In this document: piece by piece, positions 16,611 through 22,096 of the stretch
How positions within the stretch are numbered: position 1 is the stretch's first letter
How the letters are laid out: the number at the start of each line of letters is the position of its first letter
Origin: APNM01 sp040361335
Lineage (GTDB): Bacteria > Pseudomonadota > Gammaproteobacteria > Nevskiales > Salinisphaeraceae
Reading direction: 5' to 3'
DNA: 22,096 nucleotides
NCBI RefSeq assembly: GCF_040361335.1
Contig: NZ_APNM01000024.1
Location: 1-22,096 of the forward strand
The notes under the pieces: generated by a model
What the model was told of the DNA's origin: nothing
The model's database searches: none
What the model saw: only the letters and a program-made list of their open reading frames with translations
Made by a program: the position numbers and the translations under genes

Positions 16611-17143
16611 CCGCCGACACGCGCGTACTCACCGTCGGCCATTCCAACCGCGACGGGGCGGATTTCGTCGCGCTGCTGCGACGTCACGGCATCGGCCTGG
16701 TGGCGGACGTCCGCACGGTGCCCCGGTCCCGTCGGCATCCGCAGTTCAATCGCGACAACCTGGCCGCCTCGCTGGAGGACGCCGGCATCGGCTACCGTCA
16801 CTTCAAGCCTCTGGGCGGCTGGCGCAAGCCGCGGCCCGACTCCGAAAACGAGGGGCTGACAAGCGAGGGGTTCCGGGGCTATGCCGACCACATGGACACG
16901 CCGGCCTTCGGGCGATCCGTCGAGGCACTGATCGCCGCGGCCCGCGAGCGGACCGTCGCCGTGATGTGCGCCGAGGCCAATCCGGCGAACTGCCACCGCT
17001 CGCTTCTGGCGGACGCGCTGACGGTACGGGGCATTGCGGTGGCGCATATCGTCGATGCCGACAGCCCGCGCCCGCACATCCTCACGCCCTGGGCCGAGAC
17101 CCGCGGCACGCGTCTGATCTATCCCTTCGCCCTGCACCCCTGA
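16607..17143 (+). CDS. DUF488 family protein
   Basis: This 178-residue protein shows the DUF488 hallmarks: an N-terminal TVGHSNRDGADF, DVRTVPRSRRHPQFN, and the late cysteine motif MCAEANPANCHRS near residues 120-132. Members are small cytoplasmic proteins of unknown function. The conserved Asp-Val-Arg and CxxxxxxxCHR residues suggest an enzymatic or nucleotide-related role that has not been defined. The start ATG overlaps the GNAT stop by four bases, so the two are coupled. It converges with the asparaginase gene. Confidence 0.88.
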   Translation: MTADTRVLTVGHSNRDGADFVALLRRHGIGLVADVRTVPRSRRHPQFNRDNLAASLEDAGIGYRHFKPLGGWRKPRPDSENEGLTSEGFRGYADHMDTPAFGRSVEALIAAARERTVAVMCAEANPANCHRSLLADALTVRGIAVAHIVDADSPRPHILTPWAETRGTRLIYPFALHP

Positions 17144-17148
17144 GCGAC

Positions 17149-17168
17149 GCCGTCCGTCGGCGGACGGC
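17149..17168. terminator. Convergent hairpin between DUF488 and asparaginase genes
   Basis: An 8-bp perfect stem (GCCGTCCG/CGGACGGC) with a TCGG loop sits in the 40-bp gap between two converging genes, five bases after one stop and 15 before the other. It has no T-run on either side. The location suggests a shared bidirectional transcript end. It is nearly identical to the hairpin at 10614-10631. Confidence 0.5.
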
Positions 17169-17183
17169 CGCACGCAGCCAGGA

Positions 17184-18029
17184 TCAGTCGAGGCCGACCA
17201 CGAGGTGCCCGTCCGCGCCGATCCGCGCCATGGGCATGTGCGGCGTGGTGAAGGCCGAGGCGATACCGCCGTCGCGGCCGATCGCGATCAGGCCGGCATC
17301 CTGGCCGGTTCGCTCCCGCAACAGGGTCAACGCCGCCCGTGCCGCACCGCCGGCCATGTCCCCGCCGGCGATGCGCGCGGCCACGTCGCGCGCCAGCACG
17401 GTGCGCATGATCGCCTCGCCCGGCCCGGTGCAGGACACGCCGGCATGGGCGTCGGCATAGGTGCCGCAGCCCGGTAGGGACGAATCGCCGACGCGGCCCG
17501 CGAGCGCCCCGAACTGCCCGCCCGTGGAGGTGGCCGCGGCGAGACGGCCGTCGCGGTCGAGCGCGACGCAGCCGACGGTGCCGTAGCGATCGTTCCAGCG
17601 TGTACGCTCGCGATCCACGACCAGCGCCGCCGGGTCGCAGCGCGGGATACCCGCGGCCTCGGCGAAGCTCGTCGCGTCGGGCCCCGCGAGCAGGGCGTGG
17701 CGGCCGTCCTCCAGCACCCGCCGTGCCAGGGACACCGGATTGCGGATGCCCTCGACCGCCGCGACGCCGCCGAAACGCAGGTCGCCGCCGTCCATGATCG
17801 CGGCATCGAGCTGGACCCGGCCGTCGGCCCGCAGCACCGCGCCGGTGCCGGCATTGAACTCGGGATCGTCCTCGAGCAGCCGCACCGCCGCCTCGGCGGC
17901 GTCCAGGGCACTGCCGCCCGCCGTCAGAACGCGCCAGCCGGCACGCGCGGCCCGCTCGCAACCGGCCCGGCAGGCCGCGTGACGGGCCTCGCGGATACGG
18001 CCCGCGCCACCGTGAACGACGATCCTCAT
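17184..18029 (-). CDS. Isoaspartyl peptidase / type 2 L-asparaginase (Ntn hydrolase)
   Basis: This 281-residue protein is of the plant-type asparaginase/isoaspartyl aminopeptidase family. The precursor cleaves itself just before the nucleophile Thr151 in RYGTVGCVALD, giving alpha and beta chains. It then removes isoaspartyl residues from damaged peptides or hydrolyses asparagine. The N-terminal IVVHGGAG, DPEFNAGTGAVL, STGG after the nucleophile and RVGDSSLPGCGTYAD all fit. It is a little shorter than E. coli IaaA (about 320) because the linker before Thr151 is short. There is no signal peptide. The Shine-Dalgarno is weak (GGGA close to ATG). It is unrelated to the ketone genes as far as can be seen. 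Confidence 0.9.
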   Translation of the reverse strand: MRIVVHGGAGRIREARHAACRAGCERAARAGWRVLTAGGSALDAAEAAVRLLEDDPEFNAGTGAVLRADGRVQLDAAIMDGGDLRFGGVAAVEGIRNPVSLARRVLEDGRHALLAGPDATSFAEAAGIPRCDPAALVVDRERTRWNDRYGTVGCVALDRDGRLAAATSTGGQFGALAGRVGDSSLPGCGTYADAHAGVSCTGPGEAIMRTVLARDVAARIAGGDMAGGAARAALTLLRERTGQDAGLIAIGRDGGIASAFTTPHMPMARIGADGHLVVGLD

Positions 18030-18140
18030 GATCCCAATATAGGGCCTCCCGGCCCGCCACGCGAAGCCTTGCCGAGCGGGCGCCGGTCAGCAGGGGTACC
18101 GGGCCATGTCGTCCAGTACCGATAGCGTTCGTAAGGGGGG

Positions 18141-18168
18141 TTGCAAAAACCGTCACAGGATGTATAAC
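18141..18168 (+). promoter_or_regulatory. Sigma-70-like promoter for the DUF1329-DUF1302 genes
   Basis: TTGCAA (18141-18146) and TATAAC (18163-18168) are separated by 16 bases in the only AT-rich patch of the 553-bp gap 18030-18582. The matches to consensus are four and five of six. Transcription would start near 18175 and give a leader of about 400 bases. The patch might also serve the divergent asparaginase gene. Confidence 0.5.
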
Positions 18169-18169
18169 T

Positions 18170-18212
18170 AAGTTGTCGGTCAAATTGTAGGACAAAGTTG
18201 CCTGTCAATTTG
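18170..18212. promoter_or_regulatory. Operator-like repeats overlapping the promoter start
   Basis: Two direct repeats, AAGTTGTCGGTCAAATTG (18170-18187) and AAGTTGCCTGTCAATTTG (18195-18212), match at 15 of 18 positions and are spaced 25 bases apart. Inverted pairs are also present: TTGTC at 18173-18177 with GACAA at 18191-18195, and CAAATTG at 18181-18187 with CAATTTG at 18206-18212. Their location over and just after the predicted start point suits a repressor or activator binding region. The protein that binds is unknown. Confidence 0.5.
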
Positions 18213-18582
18213 GCGAACCGAGGCGGGATGCCGGGTAGTTGGCGCCACACTGGTACACATAAGGCGCGGCGCCCGGCCCCGACGACGTTTCAGGGCGCCT
18301 GACGGCGTCCCTCACGGCTACATCGGAGGTGTCACGTCGTGAGCAGGGGGTCCGAACACAACCGCATGCGCCGCATTGGGCGGCCTCGGCCCGCGCCGGA
18401 AGCGCGGGCCGCTGTCGCTGGCGTGTGCGACGGCCGCCTTGAGCGTCCGCCGGCTCACCCTCGCCCGACAACGATCACCCGAGATTCGAACAGAAAACAA
18501 TGCCCGGGCCGCGTCAGACGGCATCGGGCGCGCTGGGGGGTGACTCACCGTGCGATAGCGCGAAGCGCTCAAGGAGATAGGT
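18213..18582 (+). other. Long non-coding leader before the DUF1329 gene
   Basis: About 370 bases have no convincing gene. There is one clear hairpin, GGCCCGCGC/GCGCGGGCC at 18388-18410 with a 5-base loop. The segment ends with the strong ribosome site AGGAGATAGGT before ATG 18583. A GTG at 18339 after GGAGGT opens a 101-codon frame, but its Arg/Pro/His-rich text and its overlap with the DUF1329 gene make it unlikely to be real. Confidence 0.4.
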
Positions 18583-19965
18583 ATGTTCCTGAAGAAATAC
18601 GACCCCGACTACGGGCGTCGTGCCCTGCTGGAGAAAACGCTTAAGGGCGCAGCAGGCGCCGGCGTCCTCGCCCCCCTCTGGCCGCTGATATCGCAGGCCG
18701 GCACCGAAGCCGCCGGCAAGGCGTATCCGGACGAGCTGCGCTCGATCGAGCAGTACACCAAGGGGGCGATCAGCCCCGGCGACACCGTCACCGCGGATAA
18801 CGTCGAGCACGTCAAGGACCTGCTCGATCCGATCGCGTACGACCAGGTCAAGCGCCTGGGCCGGCGCATCCACATCAGCGAGCCGACCCAGGACGTCAGC
18901 AAGTTCTTCCCCTACGACTACCTGGACGCGACCCTGCGCAACCAGGGCAAGGCCGTGTTCGACGAGGTCGGCAACGTCCGCACCCAGGACGGCAAGGCCT
19001 GGATCGGCGGCAGCCCGTTCCCGGACCCGAAGAACGCCAAGGAGGCCATCGCCAACCTGACCCTGAGTTGGGGCCGCCACGACTGGTCGCTGAGCGCGAT
19101 CCGCGACCACGACATCGGTCCGGACGGCGAGATCGCCTACCAGTACGACTTCTACTGGGCCGAGCAGCAGGTCTCCTCGCGGGTGGACGGCACCTACTTC
19201 CGGGGCCGCGACGATATCCTGCGTTACAACACCACCTTCTTCACCCGCCCGGACGACACCTCCGGCACGGCGTTCCTGAACACCTGGAGCTACGACCAGC
19301 GCCAGTTCCCGGATCTGATCGGCTACCTGCCGGCCTTCCGGCGCGTGCGTCAGTACCCGACCAACCAACGCTTCGAGCCGCTGGTGCCGGGCATGCAGGT
19401 GTACCTGTCCGACGCCTGGGCCGCGGGCGACCCCATGCTCACCTGGGGCAACTACAAGATCGTGGAGCGCAAGCCCATGCTCGGCGCGATCGGCCCGGAC
19501 AACTTCATGGGCGGCCAGCCCAACTGGGAACGGCCGGTCCACGGCGGGCCCAAGAACCAGACGTTCCACGATGTCTGGATGGAGATGATCCCCGAGTGCA
19601 TCGTGATGGAATGCGAGCCCGTCGGCTACGCCCGCTCGCCCTACAGCAAGCGCCGCATCTGGGTCGACGTGCGCAACCAGCTCTTCGTGGCGTCGGTCAC
19701 CTTCGACCGCAAGGGCGACATGTGGAAGTCCTTCGAGCCGCAGTTCGCCCAGTTCAGCAACCAGCACGAGACCTTCCTACACGGCAAGGACCCGGCGTGG
19801 TCCTGGACCAGCGTGCAGATCTTCGACATCCAGGCGGACCGTTCCACCCGCTACTACGTGGGCAAGGAGGTCGAAGGCGGCTACAAGACCAGCTTCGAGG
19901 CCGATCCCGACGAGGTCTATAACCAATACATGACCCAACAGGCCATCCAGCGGCTGGGCTCGTAG
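18583..19965 (+). CDS. DUF1329 family envelope protein
   Basis: This 460-residue protein is of the DUF1329 (outer-membrane-lipoprotein-sorting-like) family. Family features include the LNTWSYDQRQFPDLIGYLPAFRRVRQYP segment and the late VPGM and KRRIWVD stretches. The N-terminus is unusual: GRRALLEKTLKGAAGAGVLAPLWPL (from residue 11) has a twin-arginine pair followed by a moderately hydrophobic run, which suggests Tat export, although there is no clear cleavage site. Members usually sit beside DUF1302 proteins in operons for hydrophobic substrates such as aromatics, steroids and other poorly soluble compounds, and may carry lipophilic substrates through the periplasm. The biochemical role is not established. 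ATG 18583 follows AGGAGATAGGT. The DUF1302 gene follows 149 bases later, presumably in the same transcript. Confidence 0.88.
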   Translation: MFLKKYDPDYGRRALLEKTLKGAAGAGVLAPLWPLISQAGTEAAGKAYPDELRSIEQYTKGAISPGDTVTADNVEHVKDLLDPIAYDQVKRLGRRIHISEPTQDVSKFFPYDYLDATLRNQGKAVFDEVGNVRTQDGKAWIGGSPFPDPKNAKEAIANLTLSWGRHDWSLSAIRDHDIGPDGEIAYQYDFYWAEQQVSSRVDGTYFRGRDDILRYNTTFFTRPDDTSGTAFLNTWSYDQRQFPDLIGYLPAFRRVRQYPTNQRFEPLVPGMQVYLSDAWAAGDPMLTWGNYKIVERKPMLGAIGPDNFMGGQPNWERPVHGGPKNQTFHDVWMEMIPECIVMECEPVGYARSPYSKRRIWVDVRNQLFVASVTFDRKGDMWKSFEPQFAQFSNQHETFLHGKDPAWSWTSVQIFDIQADRSTRYYVGKEVEGGYKTSFEADPDEVYNQYMTQQAIQRLGS

Positions 19966-19971
19966 CCCGAC

Positions 19972-20001
19972 CGACCGTTCAGCAACTGTCCTGAACGGTC
20001 G
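19972..20001 (+). other. Intercistronic hairpin 1
   Basis: Perfect 11-bp arms CGACCGTTCAG and CTGAACGGTCG enclose an 8-base loop, starting 7 bases after the DUF1329 stop. No T-run follows, so it is more likely an mRNA 3'-end stabiliser or processing site than a terminator. Confidence 0.6.
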
Positions 20002-20052
20002 ATAAAGACAGAGACCGGATACCGGTCAACGCATGACAGGGAGACGACAACA

Positions 20053-20089
20053 CGGCCGGACCGCCCGCCCGAGGCGGGCGGTCCGGCCG
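20053..20089 (+). other. Intercistronic hairpin 2 (16-bp perfect stem)
   Basis: A 16-bp perfect GC-rich stem (CGGCCGGACCGCCCGC with its complement) and a 5-base loop end about 11 bases before the ribosome site of the DUF1302 gene. It lacks a T-run. It would strongly impede polymerase or nucleases and could make the two genes differ in expression. Confidence 0.65.
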
Positions 20090-20114
20090 GTGCGATCAAC
20101 GAGGAGATAATTCG

Positions 20115-21974
20115 ATGAAAGGAAAGTTTGGACTTCTGGCCATATTCGCGGCCGGCATCCCCATGGCAGCGCATGCCGACTGGTGGGAGGACATCAACAT
20201 CAGCACCAGCGGCTTCCTCCGTCCGGAGGTCTCGATCAAGACCACCTCCGACGAGAACCCGTTCAACCAGCTCGGCAACCCCTTCAACAGCCGGACCGTG
20301 TCGCGTACCGGCCAAAACAATGCGCCCGGCGCGGCTCCCGCAATCACTGATGAGGTGTCTCGACCCTTCCCGACCGCGGATAACGAGTTCAACTACACCA
20401 TCATGCGCGGCGAATTCAACTTCGACGCTAGGCTGACCTCGAACCTGCGTTTCATCGCCGAGGTCCGCGGCATCTACGATGTCGACCGCTATGACAACAT
20501 CGACGGCAACGAGGCTCCCGGCGTCAACCCCGCCGGCAAGCTGAACCAGCGGCCGAACCTGTTCGAGTACCGCGTGGAGAACGGCGACGGCGTCCACGGG
20601 CGCGAGACGCCGATGGCGCTGGAGATCGCGGGCCAGGACTACATGATGGACCTGCCCAAGTTCTTCTTCGACTACCAGCGCGGTCCCTTGAACCTGCGAA
20701 TAGGCAACCAGCAGATCGCCTGGGGCCAGTCGATCTTCTTCCGCGTCATGGACGTGCCCAACGGCCTCGACCTGCGGCGGCACAGCCTGCTGGACTATGT
20801 GCCCGAGGAGTTCTCGGACAAGCGCGTACCCTCTCCCGCGATCCGGGCCTCCTACATGGTCGGCGGCTGGGAGATGGACGCCTTCGTGCAGCACTTCCGC
20901 CCGACCATCTATGCCAACCCGAACACGCCGTACAACACCATCGGCTCGCAGTTCACCGTGCACGACCAGTACGGCGAGGTGGACAAGGAGGCCAACTACG
21001 GCATCCGGATGAAGGGCCCGGCCGGCCCTGTCACGCTGCAGTTCATGGCCGCCCGCCGCTACGGCCCCGAGGGCACGTTCCGCTGGACCCAGTCCGGCGT
21101 GAACAAGGCCATCCCGGGTCTGCCCGGTACCGGCCCGGTCATGGCCCAGACGGCGTTCGAGGTCGATCCTACCGGCGTGCATTCGGCCGACGAGTGGTTC
21201 ACCTACGCCGGCCTGTCGCGCCTGGACGCCATCAGTGCCCTGAACACATCCGTCGAGGAGTTCCCGATCGTGGGCGCGGCTTTCGGTTCCCAGCCAGTAG
21301 CCAGCGATGCGGAAGCCCGCCTGCTGCTGGATTACTTCTACCAGACCGCCGGCCCCCTGCGCGGCCACATCGCGCGGGAGTACCACCGCGAGAACGTCTT
21401 CGGCGCGGGCATCAGCCACGTCTTCCGCGGCGCCCCGGGCTCGCTGCTCGACCAGCTGATCGCCAACATCGAGGTGCAGTACGCCGACGACCGCACCTTC
21501 ACCAACCCCAACCTGAGCCGGGAGCACATTGTCGACGACGAGTGGACCGCCGCGCTGGTGCTGGAGAAATACCAGAAGTTCAGCTACACCTTCCCGGCCA
21601 CCTACATGGTGCTGCAGTGGATGCACAAGTCCGAGAGCGACATCTTCGGGCGGCATCTGAGCGGCATGGGCGGTAGCGTGGACGAGACCGCCAGGCAGAC
21701 CAGCACACCGAGCAGCGCCAACTACATCGCCTTCGCGGTGCAGCAGCCGTTCCCGAACCTGATCTGGCGGGCGGACCTCGCGGTGCTGTACGACGTCGAG
21801 GGCGGCATGCTCGTCCAGCCGGCGATGCGCTGGAAACCGGGCGGCCCCTGGGCGGTCGAGGCGTTCTACAACCTCGTGGACGGCGAGCTGGGCAGCAAGA
21901 AGCCGAGTTACAACGCCCTGTCGACCGCCGACTACGCGGACGAGCTGACCATGCGGGTCACCTACCAGTTCTAA
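20115..21974 (+). CDS. DUF1302 family outer-membrane protein
   Basis: This 619-residue protein has a classic Sec signal peptide: MKGKF, a hydrophobic run, then PMAAHA with cleavage before Asp22. The rest has alternating aromatic and polar strands, ends in RVTYQF and closes with an aromatic residue, typical of an outer-membrane beta-barrel. The length and the early DINISTSGFLRPE segment fit DUF1302, which is regularly paired with DUF1329. Such pairs occur with genes for uptake or breakdown of hydrophobic compounds, which fits a ketone locus. GGAG lies nine bases before ATG 20115. The partner RND exporter and photosystem-assembly-like genes sometimes seen with this pair are not within the window. 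A role in substrate uptake is inferred. Confidence 0.9.
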   Translation: MKGKFGLLAIFAAGIPMAAHADWWEDINISTSGFLRPEVSIKTTSDENPFNQLGNPFNSRTVSRTGQNNAPGAAPAITDEVSRPFPTADNEFNYTIMRGEFNFDARLTSNLRFIAEVRGIYDVDRYDNIDGNEAPGVNPAGKLNQRPNLFEYRVENGDGVHGRETPMALEIAGQDYMMDLPKFFFDYQRGPLNLRIGNQQIAWGQSIFFRVMDVPNGLDLRRHSLLDYVPEEFSDKRVPSPAIRASYMVGGWEMDAFVQHFRPTIYANPNTPYNTIGSQFTVHDQYGEVDKEANYGIRMKGPAGPVTLQFMAARRYGPEGTFRWTQSGVNKAIPGLPGTGPVMAQTAFEVDPTGVHSADEWFTYAGLSRLDAISALNTSVEEFPIVGAAFGSQPVASDAEARLLLDYFYQTAGPLRGHIAREYHRENVFGAGISHVFRGAPGSLLDQLIANIEVQYADDRTFTNPNLSREHIVDDEWTAALVLEKYQKFSYTFPATYMVLQWMHKSESDIFGRHLSGMGGSVDETARQTSTPSSANYIAFAVQQPFPNLIWRADLAVLYDVEGGMLVQPAMRWKPGGPWAVEAFYNLVDGELGSKKPSYNALSTADYADELTMRVTYQF

Positions 21975-22006
21975 GGACCGTCTCTCTCCCCCCGGTCCTC
22001 CAGTGT

Positions 22007-22039
22007 GCCGGCGTCCCTTCGTGGGCGCCGGCCTTTTTT
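22007..22039 (+). terminator. Rho-independent terminator of the DUF1329-DUF1302 operon
   Basis: The stem is GCCGGCG (22007-22013) with CGCCGGC (22026-22032), extended inward by a T-G and two C-G pairs over a TTCG-containing loop. It is followed by C and six T at 22034-22039, beginning 32 bases after the DUF1302 stop. The last 57 bases of the window (22040-22096) show no gene I can support. Confidence 0.9.
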
Positions 22040-22096
22040 ATGGCAGTTCACTGCTGTCCGGGGAATCTTTGAGTCATGCAAGATAATCCCATAGCT

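Noticed and set aside
18339..18644. A GTG-started 101-codon leader frame with GGAGGT upstream
   Set aside because: The composition is Arg/Pro/His-rich and it runs into the DUF1329 gene in another frame. The ribosome-like site is probably chance in GC-rich DNA.
19917..21656. A 579-codon minus-strand frame opposite the DUF1302 gene
   Set aside because: The plus strand has a signal peptide, a barrel-like end and a terminator; the minus frame has no features.

Overview
This is a 22.1 kb GC-rich window (roughly two thirds G+C by eye). It looks like the chromosome of a Gram-negative proteobacterium, most likely a gamma- or betaproteobacterium. The reasons are a DUF1329/DUF1302 envelope pair with export signals and a C-terminal aromatic beta-barrel end, a MalT-like LuxR regulator, strong Shine-Dalgarno sites and many GC-rich dispersed intergenic palindromes. 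The species cannot be named from the sequence alone.

The centre is a catabolic module. On the minus strand, reading 10486 down to 2696, five closely spaced genes encode a HyuA-like ATPase subunit, a small four-cysteine zinc-type subunit related to acetone carboxylase gamma, a second HyuA-like subunit, a HyuB-like subunit and an unrecognised 237-residue protein. Two HyuA paralogues, one HyuB, one small Cys-rich protein and a fifth protein match the make-up of acetophenone carboxylase (ApcABCDE of Aromatoleum) better than the three-subunit acetone carboxylase AcxABC. A convergent acetoacetyl-CoA-synthetase-family ligase (298-2283) sits where a benzoylacetate or 3-oxoacid CoA ligase would be expected. 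Further along are an SCPx-type thiolase (14766-15947) and a zinc-free MDR oxidoreductase (13612-14634). The inferred route is ketone + bicarbonate + ATP to a 3-oxoacid, then 3-oxoacyl-CoA, then acetyl-CoA plus a shorter acyl- or aroyl-CoA. The substrate cannot be read from the sequence. A 912-residue MalT/LAL-type regulator (10644-13382) lies directly upstream of the carboxylase genes on the same strand and is the obvious candidate regulator.

The right half begins with accessory or housekeeping genes: a GNAT acetyltransferase and a DUF488 protein with overlapping ends, and a converging isoaspartyl peptidase/type 2 asparaginase. A 553-bp gene-free region (18030-18582) follows, with an AT-rich promoter and operator-like repeats. 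It leads into a DUF1329 and DUF1302 pair (18583-21974), a combination often found with catabolism of hydrophobic compounds. Two hairpins separate these two genes and a textbook terminator follows them (22007-22039).

Intergenic DNA carries several dispersed-repeat types: a CCCTCTCCCC/GGGGAGAGGG palindromic element in three places around and inside the carboxylase operon, a five-hairpin array between the convergent ligase and carboxylase operons, and a nearly identical 18-bp hairpin after two unrelated genes. No tRNA, rRNA, CRISPR array, transposase or phage gene is visible.
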